Below, piece by piece: positions 1-7,910 of a stretch of 15,326 nt of DNA. Source of the stretch: Larix sibirica (Eukaryota > Streptophyta > Pinopsida > Pinales > Pinaceae). Location: positions 55,482 through 70,807 of the forward strand of contig NWUY0300006861.1 of NCBI GenBank assembly GCA_004151065.3, read 5' to 3'. A program made the translations under genes and the position numbers. The notes below the pieces were generated by a model that was not told the origin of the DNA, did not search any database, and was given only the letters and a program-made list of their open reading frames with translations. The first letter of the stretch is position 1. Each line of letters starts with the position of its first letter.

Positions 1-620
1 GTGTTACCCAACTTCGCGTTTTCACCCCAAAACAATTGAGTAGTTACTTTTGGTGCACATTGGTGGTAAATCACCAACACTACTTACTCTTTTCCAGTTG
101 TCATGGTTCTCAACTCTCAATCTTTTAACAACTTGTTTGTCAAAGATAAATTTCCCATTCTAGGTAATTGACGATCTCTTAAATGAACTACATGGTGCAT
201 AGTTATTCACCAAACTTGATCTTTGCCTTGATTATATCACCAAATTCACATGAAGGATGCATATATTCCAAATACGTATTCTCATACTCACAAAGGTCAT
301 TGTGAGTTTCTAATGATGCCTTTTGGTCTTTGTAATGTGCCTTCCATTTTTAGAGCCTCATGGAAAAAATATTTCAACCCCTTCTACATTATTTTTTCAT
401 AGCCTTCTTTGATGGCATATAGGTTTACAACAAAACAAGAGTGACACATAAGGATCAAGTCTTACAACTCCTCCATAAGCACCAACTATTCCTTTAATGT
501 TCTAAAATGTGTTTTTGGTATCTCAAAAGTGGAATATTTGTTATACATTGTCATTGGGGAGGGTGACAAATGTGCATATTGTAGCCCCCCTCATTACCTT
601 GCTAAAAAATAATTCCTTTA
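1..620 (+). pseudogene. Ty3/gypsy reverse transcriptase remnant
   Basis: Fragments of the retroviral-type RT can be read across shifting plus-strand frames. About 85-180 gives a finger-region match with FVKDKFPI. About 175-220 gives NELHGA and TKLDL, the motif around the first catalytic Asp. About 290-350 matches the HCEFLMMPFGLCNAPS region. At about 403-420 the catalytic box reads FFDG followed by a stop, where the family has F(V/F)DDIL, so the second Asp is lost. About 455-540 matches the QLLHKHQLFL and CxFG..VEYL segment. The domain starts before the window. Stops and frameshifts are spread throughout, and activity is excluded. Confidence 0.9.
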
Positions 621-624
621 GTTG

Positions 625-1075
625 AATGGGGAGGTTGAACAAAATTTTTAGGCTTTAGAATATGCTATGTGTACTACCTCAGTACTTGCCTTGCCTAACT
701 TCAATAATAATTTTGTCTTTGAATGTGATACCTTTGACAAAAAGATGGGGGCGATGTTAATGCAAGTGGGTTGCCAATTGGCCTTCACTAGTCAACAATT
801 ATGTGATAGAAACTTGGGAAAATACATTATTATATGAGAAGGAAATGTTGGCTATTATTCATGTAGTCGATATGTGGCATCCTTACATGATGGGGTGTCA
901 TTTCCAAATTAAAACATACATCGTAGATTGAAATATTTCTTCGAACAAAGGTTGTCCTCTCCAAAGTAGCCAAATTGGGTCACTAAACTGTTAGGTTATG
1001 ACTACGAGATTATATACAAAAAGAGAAAGGATAATGTGGTGGTTAATGCTCTTAATCTAGGAAGTATGATAAGGA
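625..1075 (+). pseudogene. Ty3/gypsy RNase H remnant
   Basis: The RNase H domain that follows RT in Ty3/gypsy pol. Readable blocks are FSWNGEVEQNF and ALEYAM (about 616-670), VLALPNFNN (about 682-705), FVFECDTFDKKMGAMLMQ (about 712-768, retaining the first catalytic Asp), LAFTSQQL and NLGKY (about 779-825), YEKEMLAIIHVV (about 833-868), and LLGYDYEIIYKKRKDNVV (about 990-1045) near the domain end, followed by a degraded ADALSR-like motif. At least three frame changes are needed. In the living element this domain removes the RNA template during cDNA synthesis; here it is a fossil. Confidence 0.9.
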
Positions 1076-1229
1076 ATGTTCTCTTATTGTGTTATCTTTC
1101 CTAGTGCTATATTAGATACACGCAATACATCAAGAATGCAAGTCAATGGATGTTAGGATTGTGCACATGATCCACCAATTTTTTTCCAACCCACATGCAC
1201 ATCCAAACTAAACTTGGTAGAATGATGGG

Positions 1230-1850
1230 ATTCACTACAAAGTTAATATATTTTTGGTTTGAGATTTATCATTTAAATCTAGAGTGTTATAAATACACTC
1301 CTCTTCCACAATATGTCATTTTGGTTTAAGAAAACATTTGAATGGATTAAATGTTCATTCTTTTGGAAAGGCATGAAGAAGGACATCCATACCTTTATGG
1401 TTGAGTATGAAAATTGCCAATGGTACAAGGAGGAAACAATAAATCCTTTAGGATAATTACAACCTTTACCCATTATAGCCACCACGTGGATTGGAATTTC
1501 TATAGTTGTCAATGTGGAGTTATTGAAATCCGGCAACAAATCAATAATAATGGTAGTTTTTTATCACATTTCTAAATATGCTCACTTGTTTTCCTTATAA
1601 GAGCCATTCAAGTCCTCCACAATAGCACAAGTATTCATGGAAAATACTTTTATACTCCTCAATATGCCTAAATCAATTGTGATTGATCATGAATCCACCT
1701 TCACTAGCAATTTGTGGCAAGAGTTATTTTAGCTTCAATATACCCAATTGAATCCCAACATAACATATCACCCCAAAACATATGGAAAGGTAAAAGAAAT
1801 CAACAGGTGTTTGGAAGCTTATTAACATTGTTTTTTTCTCATGGTTCTAC
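1230..1850 (+). pseudogene. Ty3/gypsy integrase core remnant
   Basis: Integrase zinc-finger and catalytic core. About 1315-1400 matches the segment between the HH and CC ligands: KTFEWIKCSFFWKGMKKDI, then a broken CxxC region (ENCQWYK). LLQPLPI lies near 1455-1475. The core continues with KSGNKSIIMVV and ISKYAHLFSL, AQVFMENTF, MPKSIVIDHESTFTS (second catalytic Asp kept) and WQELF, QYTQLNPNITYHPKTYGK and EINRCLEAY (about 1530-1825). The first catalytic Asp (usually in a DxSMDF block) reads GIS, and the catalytic Glu after the YHP motif appears replaced by Lys. It is inactive. Stops interrupt at about 1454, 1600 and 1729. Confidence 0.9.
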
Positions 1851-1929
1851 TAAATGAACCCCTTTGAGGTCATTTATGGACAACAACCCCCATTAGCACT
1901 CACATTACTCACACCCTCAAGGATAATTT

Positions 1930-2430
1930 GGTGTTGGCCTAGAACCACATGAAACAATAGGTCGATCAGCATTGCTCCGAACACCACATCGAAGAAAGGG
2001 ATAAGGTGTTCTTGTATCTCCAACCCTATAAGAGGAATTCACCCAAGGAGGAGGGACACCAAAAAATAACCCCTATTTTTTACAAACCTAATACTATAAT
2101 TAAATATATAATCCCAATGGCTTAGAAATTGGCTCTACCCAACCATTCTAAGCTTCATGCAGTCTTTCATGTGTCCTGATTGAGAAAGTGGTTGGGTTCA
2201 ATTGCAGTGCTCAAACCAACCTTCCTAAATTGGATGAGGAGGGTTTCATTTGGTTGCATCCTAAGGTCGTTTTTGAAAAATGTAAGAATCATGTTTTCCA
2301 GTGCACTATATATGAATTTTTTATCCAATGGAAGGATTTGCAACTCAAAGATGCTATATGGGAACCAATGTAGAGTCTTCACCAATTTTCTTATCTCTAG
2401 TCTTGAGGAAAACACTTCTTTGTAAGGGGA
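1930..2430 (+). pseudogene. Integrase C-terminus and chromodomain remnant of the Ty3/gypsy element
   Basis: Downstream of the core, about 1955-2040 matches the integrase C-terminal region (EERDKVFLYLQPYKR). About 2128-2170 gives KLALPNHSKLHAVFHVS, the usual lead-in to the chromodomain. A 61-residue open stretch at 2188-2373 then carries LPKLDEEGFIWL, YEFFIQWKDL and DAIWEPM, the chromodomain core with its aromatic residues (family consensus ..YLIKWKxLPxxxATWE). Chromodomains direct chromovirus insertion to particular chromatin (established for the family). The match breaks down after WEPM; the tail runs into the polypurine tract and LTR. The minus-strand reading frame over the same bases is a shadow. 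Confidence 0.9.
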
Positions 2431-2435
2431 GTGAA
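2423..2435 (+). other. Polypurine tract, plus-strand primer of the LTR element
   Basis: The bases TAAGGGGAGTGAA lie directly before the TGTTAGG start of the LTR. A purine run at this position is the primer for plus-strand DNA synthesis in LTR retrotransposons and fixes the LTR's left border. Confidence 0.8.
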
Positions 2436-2643
2436 TGTTAGGCCCCACCCCAAGTCCCCTAGTTAGAAAAATAGGTTTTTACTTAATGTATTGGGGTCAT
2501 CTCTACTAAATAAAGTCCATGGGGTAGTAGAGCATGAAATAAATTGATGTAAGTGGCCCCATTAAAGAAGATCAACTAGTTAGTGGTTGAAGCCTCTTTA
2601 ATCAAAATCCATTAGGCGGCTAGGGTTTTGGCTAGCTAGAAAC

Positions 2644-2651
2644 TATATATA
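2644..2651 (+). promoter_or_regulatory. TATA-like box in the LTR
   Basis: TATATATA lies 123 bp upstream of the AATAAA signal within the LTR, a fitting place for the element's RNA polymerase II promoter. This rests on position and motif only. Confidence 0.5.
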
Positions 2652-2766
2652 CCAGAAGAAGCTACATAATATGTTGCAAAGTGAATATTATTGTATTTGG
2701 ACCTCTTGTAAGTGGGAAGTTTCCCCCTCAAAGAGGCAAGTGAACATTGTAGCCAATTTGAATATT

Positions 2767-2772
2767 AATAAA
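2767..2772 (+). promoter_or_regulatory. Polyadenylation-type signal in the LTR
   Basis: AATAAA within the LTR, downstream of the TATA-like box, followed by a T/G-rich stretch. It is consistent with the R-region 3' end of the element's transcript. Confidence 0.45.
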
Positions 2773-3069
2773 GTCTTGTTTACTGTTGTTATATCCACAA
2801 TATAGTTTTGATTTTTTGGTTTCTACAATTATATTTATGTCTATCTTGCTTTAAATATTCTATGTTAGCTAGCAAGGAGCAGTACAGTACATGTTGTAAA
2901 AAGACAATTTGTTTTATTGTTAATGAAATTATTCTCAATTATTCTTCCCATATTTGTACATATATGAAGTTGAATATTCAATATATTGTTGGTTATGTAT
3001 TGCTTCTTTATTATAGGGTGTCATTTTGTTGCAATGCATTTTTTCTATAATTTTTTATAGTTTACAACA

Positions 3070-3083
3070 TGGTATTAGAGCCA
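3070..3083 (+). other. Primer-binding site complementary to initiator tRNA-Met
   Basis: TGGTATTAGAGCCA matches the usual plant retrotransposon primer site TGGTATCAGAGCCA with a single C-to-T change. The similarity to the tRNA complement continues loosely downstream (GGGTTTCAATTCTAGG). It starts at the base after the LTR end. A primer site belongs to the 5' side of an internal region, so element sequence originally continued to the right. Confidence 0.82.
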
Positions 3084-4280
3084 TGGGTTTCAATTCTAGG
3101 ATACTCAAGAGATTACATTATCTGAGAGATGAGAAATGAGTGCATTCTTAATCTACTTCTTGGCCCTTTGGAAAGCACAAGGAAACATACCAAAGGAAAA
3201 TGGAACCCTCTACAGTTATTGAGTGGTGCAAGGCTCCATGAACAACATGGGATTTCTAAATATATTGTTATCAACTCGAAATATGGTTTCACTCAACATT
3301 ATAGATGTTAAAAAGACTAGTGGAGGAGTTGGGACATTGAGTTTTGGGGACTCAAGGAAGAGGTATTTGAAGATGAGTTGATAGGTATGTGACATGGTGA
3401 TTCTAAATATGTTATAACCAACATAGATCCATCTTAACTCTGGCTCTATCAAGTGCCGATAGGAATCAAATCATTTGAGGTGCAAATTATACTAGTGCTT
3501 GAAAATACAAATACCTTATCTCTATTATCATCAAAATCTCCCTTCCTTTTTAGTCATATTTTTTTGTCTTTTGTTCTTTCTTATGCAATTCATCTCCAGA
3601 TTCAGTCAAGATGATAACTCCGACCAACCATGCTACAATCCCAAATTATGTGTTTTGATGATTGTTCGGGTTGTGTAACTTGTATGAAACAATTTTTCTC
3701 ATAAGATTTGAATTCTTAAGCTATTGTGTTTGGGAGAGATAATAGATGTAAAATCTCTCCTTCTTATCATAAGTCCGATGGCACATTTGAAAACATTTAT
3801 GGCTTTGTTGAGTGGCACTCCCAAATGAAGTTGAGTCATGTCATTCCCATATGAATGTGTTTTTCAAATCCTTACTAACCTCCAATATCACAGCCTTCTC
3901 GGTACTCATCAAACACATCCCCGAGTTTGCTTCTTTCCACTCGTCCATTCAGGGGCCTTCTTATGTCCATAAGCTTTCATATTCCTTTTTCCTACTATCA
4001 CTACTCATTCGTCTTGAGCATGGCTAAGACCCTTTGTAGCACTTAAAACAATAACTTTGATCTAATCATTTGGTGCTTTTGTTGCTTCATCCTTCTTGCT
4101 CAACATTGTCTCGAACAAAGACAGGAAACTCTAGGTTCTGACTCATAATAAATTTCACCTATATGACATATTTTCACCTACCAAAACCATGACGATGATC
4201 TAAGCCAAAATTTCAAGCAATGTAATGGTCACATCAAATTACAGGTTAAATTATGTTAAAAAGCTATATGAAAAATAAAA
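3084..4280 (+). other. Gene-free, unassigned sequence to the right of the primer site
   Basis: About 1.2 kb following the primer-binding site, where a leader and gag would be expected for a second internal region. I translated both strands by eye and found no zinc knuckle, capsid-like or pol motif. The open frames at 3129-3311, 3216-3452 (minus) and 3812-4027 are short and show no family resemblance. The segment may be a highly decayed leader or gag, or unrelated sequence joined after a truncation. Confidence 0.5.
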
Positions 4281-4352
4281 ATGGTTAATCACAAATCAAA
4301 ATAATAAACTAAATCTATGGTTAGTCACAAATCAAAATAATAAACTAAATCT
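4281..4352. repeat. 36-bp tandem duplication, two copies
   Basis: Copy one is 4281-4316 and copy two 4317-4352. They are directly adjacent and differ only at one base (TTAATC versus TTAGTC). Each begins ATGGTTA and ends AACTAAATCT. This is probably a recent local slippage or unequal-repair duplication. Confidence 0.93.
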
Positions 4353-5110
4353 TTGTTTGTTTTATATTTTTTTTATTCTTTACTTTTAAAAATGGTTAAA
4401 ATGAAACAAATCCATATCTATATATTTGACAAAAAAATACTCAAATATTCGAAAATAAAACCCTTGGAATCAGATATTTATATTTATGTTTCATTTCTTC
4501 GTATTTTCACAGATTTAACCGATTCTTAGTGGGTGAACAAATTTCATTCTTTGGCCTTACTTTTTTACAACCTACTCTTTCGTGCATGACTTTTACAGTC
4601 CCATACAATATGGCTTGCTACAATACTTCAAGTTAGCTATAAAATTTCATTGCTTAAAAGAATATTAGATTACAAATCCACGAGTTCCGCGACTTGCCTT
4701 CAGTCAAAATTATTTGGTGGCAAGTGAGATTGGGATCTACCTGCATGTTTTGGTCATGTAATTATGTTTGTAATTATAGTATGTTTGCTTATATGTAATT
4801 AGTTGTATACTTATTGTTTATTAATTTTAAAAGTAGAAGTAGTGTGAGTGGTGGTTTTGGATAAAATTCATTTCGATATTTTATTAGAGATCATTTTGTT
4901 TGTATTATTATTAACTTTAATAATTTAAATGTGAATTTTGGATTATTTTGTTAATTAATATATTTATTTTTATTTTATATTAATAATGTATTAATTTAAA
5001 TACTTCAAAATTTTTAAATTTTATTGTACGTGTCATTCAATTTATTATTTTGTATTAATTTATCTTATAAATTATTCAAATATTATATATCAATTATTTT
5101 AGGGAAAGGC
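4353..5110. other. AT-rich intergenic stretch without genes
   Basis: This stretch is strongly AT-rich, most extreme at about 4780-5110 (runs of TAATTTAAAT, TTATTATT and TTAATTAATATA). No coding similarity is visible on either strand. A 15-bp word, ATATGTAATTAGTTG, occurs at 4791-4805 and again at 5326-5340, bracketing the AT-richest part. Confidence 0.6.
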
Positions 5111-5146
5111 AACATAGGATATATATATATATATATATGCTATGTT
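5111..5146. repeat. (AT)10 microsatellite inside a perfect 7-bp inverted repeat
   Basis: AACATAG (5111-5117) is the exact reverse complement of CTATGTT (5140-5146). Between them lies (AT)10 at 5119-5138, bounded by single G residues. With its self-complementary core the whole 36 bp can fold as a hairpin or cruciform with only a G-G mismatch in the stem. Confidence 0.9.
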
Positions 5147-5429
5147 AAAAGTATAAGTTGTTAATATATTTATTTGAAGTGGTTAATATGTTTTAATTGA
5201 AGACCTTGACAATATAGTTAGGATTTAAGCTTTTTTAGGTTATTAAGTCTATCATGTATTAGTTGGTTTACACAATATATTTGACTTCTTTATCCAATAC
5301 CTCAAGTGCTCACATAGTCGTAAATATATGTAATTAGTTGGTGGCCAAAAGACTATCAACTATGTTGTTGTTCACTATAAGGGATCCAGCGATGTAAAGA
5401 AGTATGCCATGTAGAATGGAAAATTTAGA

Positions 5430-6950
5430 TAGGCTCATCACTAGTCAATGGGTACAACACGGAGGGTCTATTCGACATGGAATTCCCAACTCTTTTCCAA
5501 AATGGGGATGCACTACCTTGCCAACCATGTATTAAGAAAATTCCACTTGATAGCTATGCAGTACACTTAATGAGATACCATGACACTAGATTTGATAGTT
5601 ATCCGCACTTTAGATACTACTTGTAGAATTTGATTATGCGCCATAGGAGTTAAGCAACAACTAATTTCTTTGTGAAGCAGAGCCAAGGGCATTACACACC
5701 AACCACAAATTGAGGAGTTGCGCACACATCTACATGGAATTCCTATAGACAACCTATCGAAACATGTCAAGGGCTTCAAAGTGCACCTGCGTGGGACCAG
5801 AGCATTATGGACACTACTTGACATGATAAATATGATCACATAGTTGCAATGCCCTACATTGTTCTTCACTCTCAGTGCAACAAACACAGAATGTCCATAC
5901 CTGCATGCAATTATGCAAGAGGATAGCCCTTCTAACCCAGCATCCCGTCAACAATGGCATAATCATAACATCATTGATAGGCCCCACACTATGGTTACAT
6001 ACATCAATAATATATTTTCAATATTCTATGAGGAGATGCTTCAGAAAACATACATACAATAGATTACTAATATAGGTACACATTATATCCTATCTGCATG
6101 TGTGTCTACAAAACCTTTACATATTTGTCACTTGTTCTAATCCTCTAACATTCCTTTTGTAGGTATGAATGACAACATCATGGCTATTCACATATACATG
6201 GTTTCATGTGGCTTGATGGAGCTCCTAACATAGAAACATTAAATTGGTAAGACCCAGATCAAATCAATGTTGCAAAGAGTTTATTTGATAAATATGTTAC
6301 AACATGGCATCTAAGAGAAAACCATGACACACATATTCATTTGCAGATCAATCTATTGAGGATGACCCTTTCTTGCTAGATACAATAGATATACTTCCAT
6401 CCAACCCACCTCAAGACTATGAATAACTCACGAATAACTCTTAAACTGAGAACAAAGGCATACAAAGTGCATTGAAAATTCATGTCTACATAGAAAAGGG
6501 ACTACACTTGAATGCATATATAAATTTCTTGGAATGTACAACATGAATCATCACTCTACATTGATGAAAAGGGTCAAAAAACATATCACCCAACATATAA
6601 CGATGCTCGTTTGAATATCCATAATCCTAGCATACTTCAAACATGGCAAGCAAATTTTGATTGCCACCTAATGCTCTCATGTTATGTTTCCTTGAAATAC
6701 ATAGCCAAATATGCTTCTAAAGTAGAGGGGACATCATAGACCTAACATCATATGCTAACTAGAATCACATCGACATCATGACCATATGACCTAACGTCAT
6801 ATGCATGCTGTCATTTGCATTGAAAAGCAATTGTTGACCGAGACATCAGTGCTTGAGAAACTTGCCATATGTTGCAAAAATTATCCCTTGTCACATGCAG
6901 TTGGTTCTTCACCAAACTAAATATTAGTTGCCAAATATTCCATCGAGTAA
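5430..6950 (+). pseudogene. Helitron Rep (HUH nuclease) remnant with an intron
   Basis: N-terminal and Rep parts of a Helitron rolling-circle transposase. In order: the Helitron-like N-terminal region (5453-5620) with EGLFDMEFPTLFQNGDAL and MRYHDTRFDSYPHFRYYL; IEELRTHLHGIP and LRGTRALW (5709-5815); PTLFFTLSATNTE, HAIMQEDSP and WHNHNIIDRPH (5850-5990); then, after a putative intron, SHIHGFMWLDGAPN (6188-6229) with the HUH metal-binding motif HIH at 6191-6199; then LKYIAKYASK (6692-6721) carrying the two tyrosines of motif 3 (6698-6700 and 6710-6712); then RDISA and ETCHMLQKL (6839-6895). Stops lie at 5624, 5651, 5711, 5841, 6170 and 6248, with a frame change near 5706. The helicase domain that should follow is absent, replaced by a LINE. 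It is inactive as it stands. Confidence 0.9.
6076..6162 (+). other. Probable 87-nt spliceosomal intron in the Helitron Rep gene
   Basis: Rep similarity reads up to the DYxYR segment ending at 6075, then resumes exactly at 6163 with YExQHHG before the HUH motif. The intervening 87 nt has no Rep match, begins GTACAC (6076) and ends in a pyrimidine-rich stretch and TTTTGTAG (6162). A branch-point-like TCTAATC lies at 6136-6142. Removing it gives a continuous reading, apart from point mutations that turn Trp codons into stops. Introns in plant Helitron genes are known; this position is my inference from the alignment of motifs. Confidence 0.75.
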
Positions 6951-6992
6951 CTCCCGACTTGGTCAATTGCTTATCTAGCTCCAGTTTCATAG

Positions 6993-7910
6993 ATGCCTAC
7001 TTGCAACACCCTCCAACTTTGGACCCTTNTCCTCATTGAGGAAAGTACACTACTGGAAAATGAGCGCAAATTCCCTAGGGTACTTGTGGAAGTTGACATG
7101 TCTGAAGGTTTTTCAGAGGAAGTTGAGGTTATATGGGAGCGGGGGTCATTTGTTCAACAGTGGGATTACTGGAGAATCCCATTCCGCTGCTTCAATTGTC
7201 ATAAAACAAGACATTTTCGTCGGGATTGTAAGGGTCACGCTTCAAATTCAGATTTATCTTTGGAGGACTCGGATGCGGAAAACCAATCTCAGACACTCAC
7301 GCTCCCAATTCATATTGATGTCGATTCTACATATGAGTCTCTCGATAAGTTTAAAGTTTTTTTGCCATTGATGTTAAAATCCATTTCTTTTGAGGAAATA
7401 TCGAACATATTAATCGATGGTTTTGATTCCTCTCCGGACCACTATTGACCTAGTTCTTCCATGATTCCAAAATATTTTTTTCTTCCTGTGTCGGATGGTG
7501 ACCACTCCACTTTAGGAAAATTTGAGGTGATTGATACTCGTTCCAATGGGGGTTGCAATCTATCTAATTGTCTGGGTATTCTTATCTCCTCTTCTCCTAT
7601 CAAGGATGAAACCTTGCATAACCCTAACCGGGCTACTAAGGAGATTGTTGGTGGTTCATCCCACACTGGGACGCCTGTGGATTCCCATCCTTTACCCATG
7701 GAAAGGAATGTATGTGTGGATACTTTTGGGCAAATCACCCCTAAGCCTGATAAAGTCCCTATTCCTATTTTTGGTGGCTCTGAGCTATCTGTCAACACTG
7801 AGATTGGGGTATCATTTGGCTCCATCATATTTTCCAATGTCACCACTCATAAGAAGAAGAATAAAACAAAAAAGTTGGTAAATAATCGTGAGGTTATGGA
7901 AGGAAAATGA
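6993..7910 (+). pseudogene. LINE ORF1, nucleic-acid-binding protein, 5'-incomplete
   Basis: The reading frame continues from about 6993 to the TGA at 7908-7910, with one internal stop (TGA, 7446-7448) in the same frame. The first part resembles the DUF4283-type domain of plant LINE and zinc-knuckle proteins: LIEESTLLE, then RVLVEVDMSEGF and EVIWERGSFV, YWRIPFRCF. A CX2CX4HX4C zinc knuckle follows at 7188-7229 (CFNCHKTRHFRRDC). After it comes an acidic, serine-rich tail without domains, as is usual in this family. The N-terminal half of the DUF4283 domain is missing or frameshifted, and base 7029 is ambiguous. L1 ORF1 proteins bind the element RNA in a ribonucleoprotein particle. Apparent starts in this stretch are not meaningful because the 5' end is lost. 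Confidence 0.85.

Larger units (their letters stand above)
1..3069 (+). mobile_element. Ty3/gypsy chromovirus LTR retrotransposon, 5'-truncated by the window, decayed
   Basis: A degenerate LTR retrotransposon of the chromodomain-carrying Ty3/gypsy lineage. The domain order on the plus strand is reverse transcriptase, RNase H, integrase, chromodomain, polypurine tract, LTR. Integrase lying after RT/RNase H is the Ty3/gypsy order, and a chromodomain after integrase marks a chromovirus (family knowledge). Gag and protease would lie left of the window. All domains are recognisable only by stitching frames; stops and frameshifts are frequent, so the copy cannot encode a working polyprotein. The LTR at 2436-3069 is followed by a primer-binding site, so the right edge is not an ordinary element end. 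Confidence 0.93.
2436..3069 (+). repeat. Long terminal repeat (about 634 bp)
   Basis: The left border TGTTAGGCC follows the polypurine tract, and the right border TTTACAACA abuts a primer-binding site. The ends form the short inverted repeat TGTT...AACA with canonical TG...CA termini. Inside are a TATA-like box TATATATA (2644-2651) and a polyadenylation-type AATAAA (2767-2772), in the order expected for U3-R-U5. No second LTR is present in the window for comparison. The reading frame at 2808-3050 falls wholly inside the U5 side and is not a gene. Because coding sequence lies to the left and a primer site to the right, this LTR serves formally as both a 3' and a 5' LTR. Confidence 0.87.

Noticed and set aside
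2808-3050. An 80-residue open frame after the chromodomain
   Set aside because: It lies wholly in the LTR, with low-complexity translation and no family resemblance.
3129-4027. Short open frames (3129-3311, 3216-3452 minus, 3812-4027) considered as gag remnants
   Set aside because: No zinc knuckle, capsid motif or other similarity is visible; their lengths are those expected by chance.
5567-5887. A 106-residue minus-strand frame
   Set aside because: It is the antisense shadow of the Helitron Rep remnant, whose plus-strand reading has clear family motifs.
6972-7025. Possible Helitron continuation reading FIDAYLQHPP
   Set aside because: It looks vaguely Helitron-like, but another frame (CLLATPSNFGP) fits LINE ORF1 directly upstream of the certain match, so I left the junction as a range.
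6993-7448. A complete 151-residue gene starting at 6993
   Set aside because: The start is an accident at the Helitron-LINE junction. The meaningful content is LINE ORF1, which continues in frame past the stop.
7442-7846. A 134-residue minus-strand frame
   Set aside because: It is the shadow of LINE ORF1; the plus strand continues the same frame as the zinc-knuckle part.
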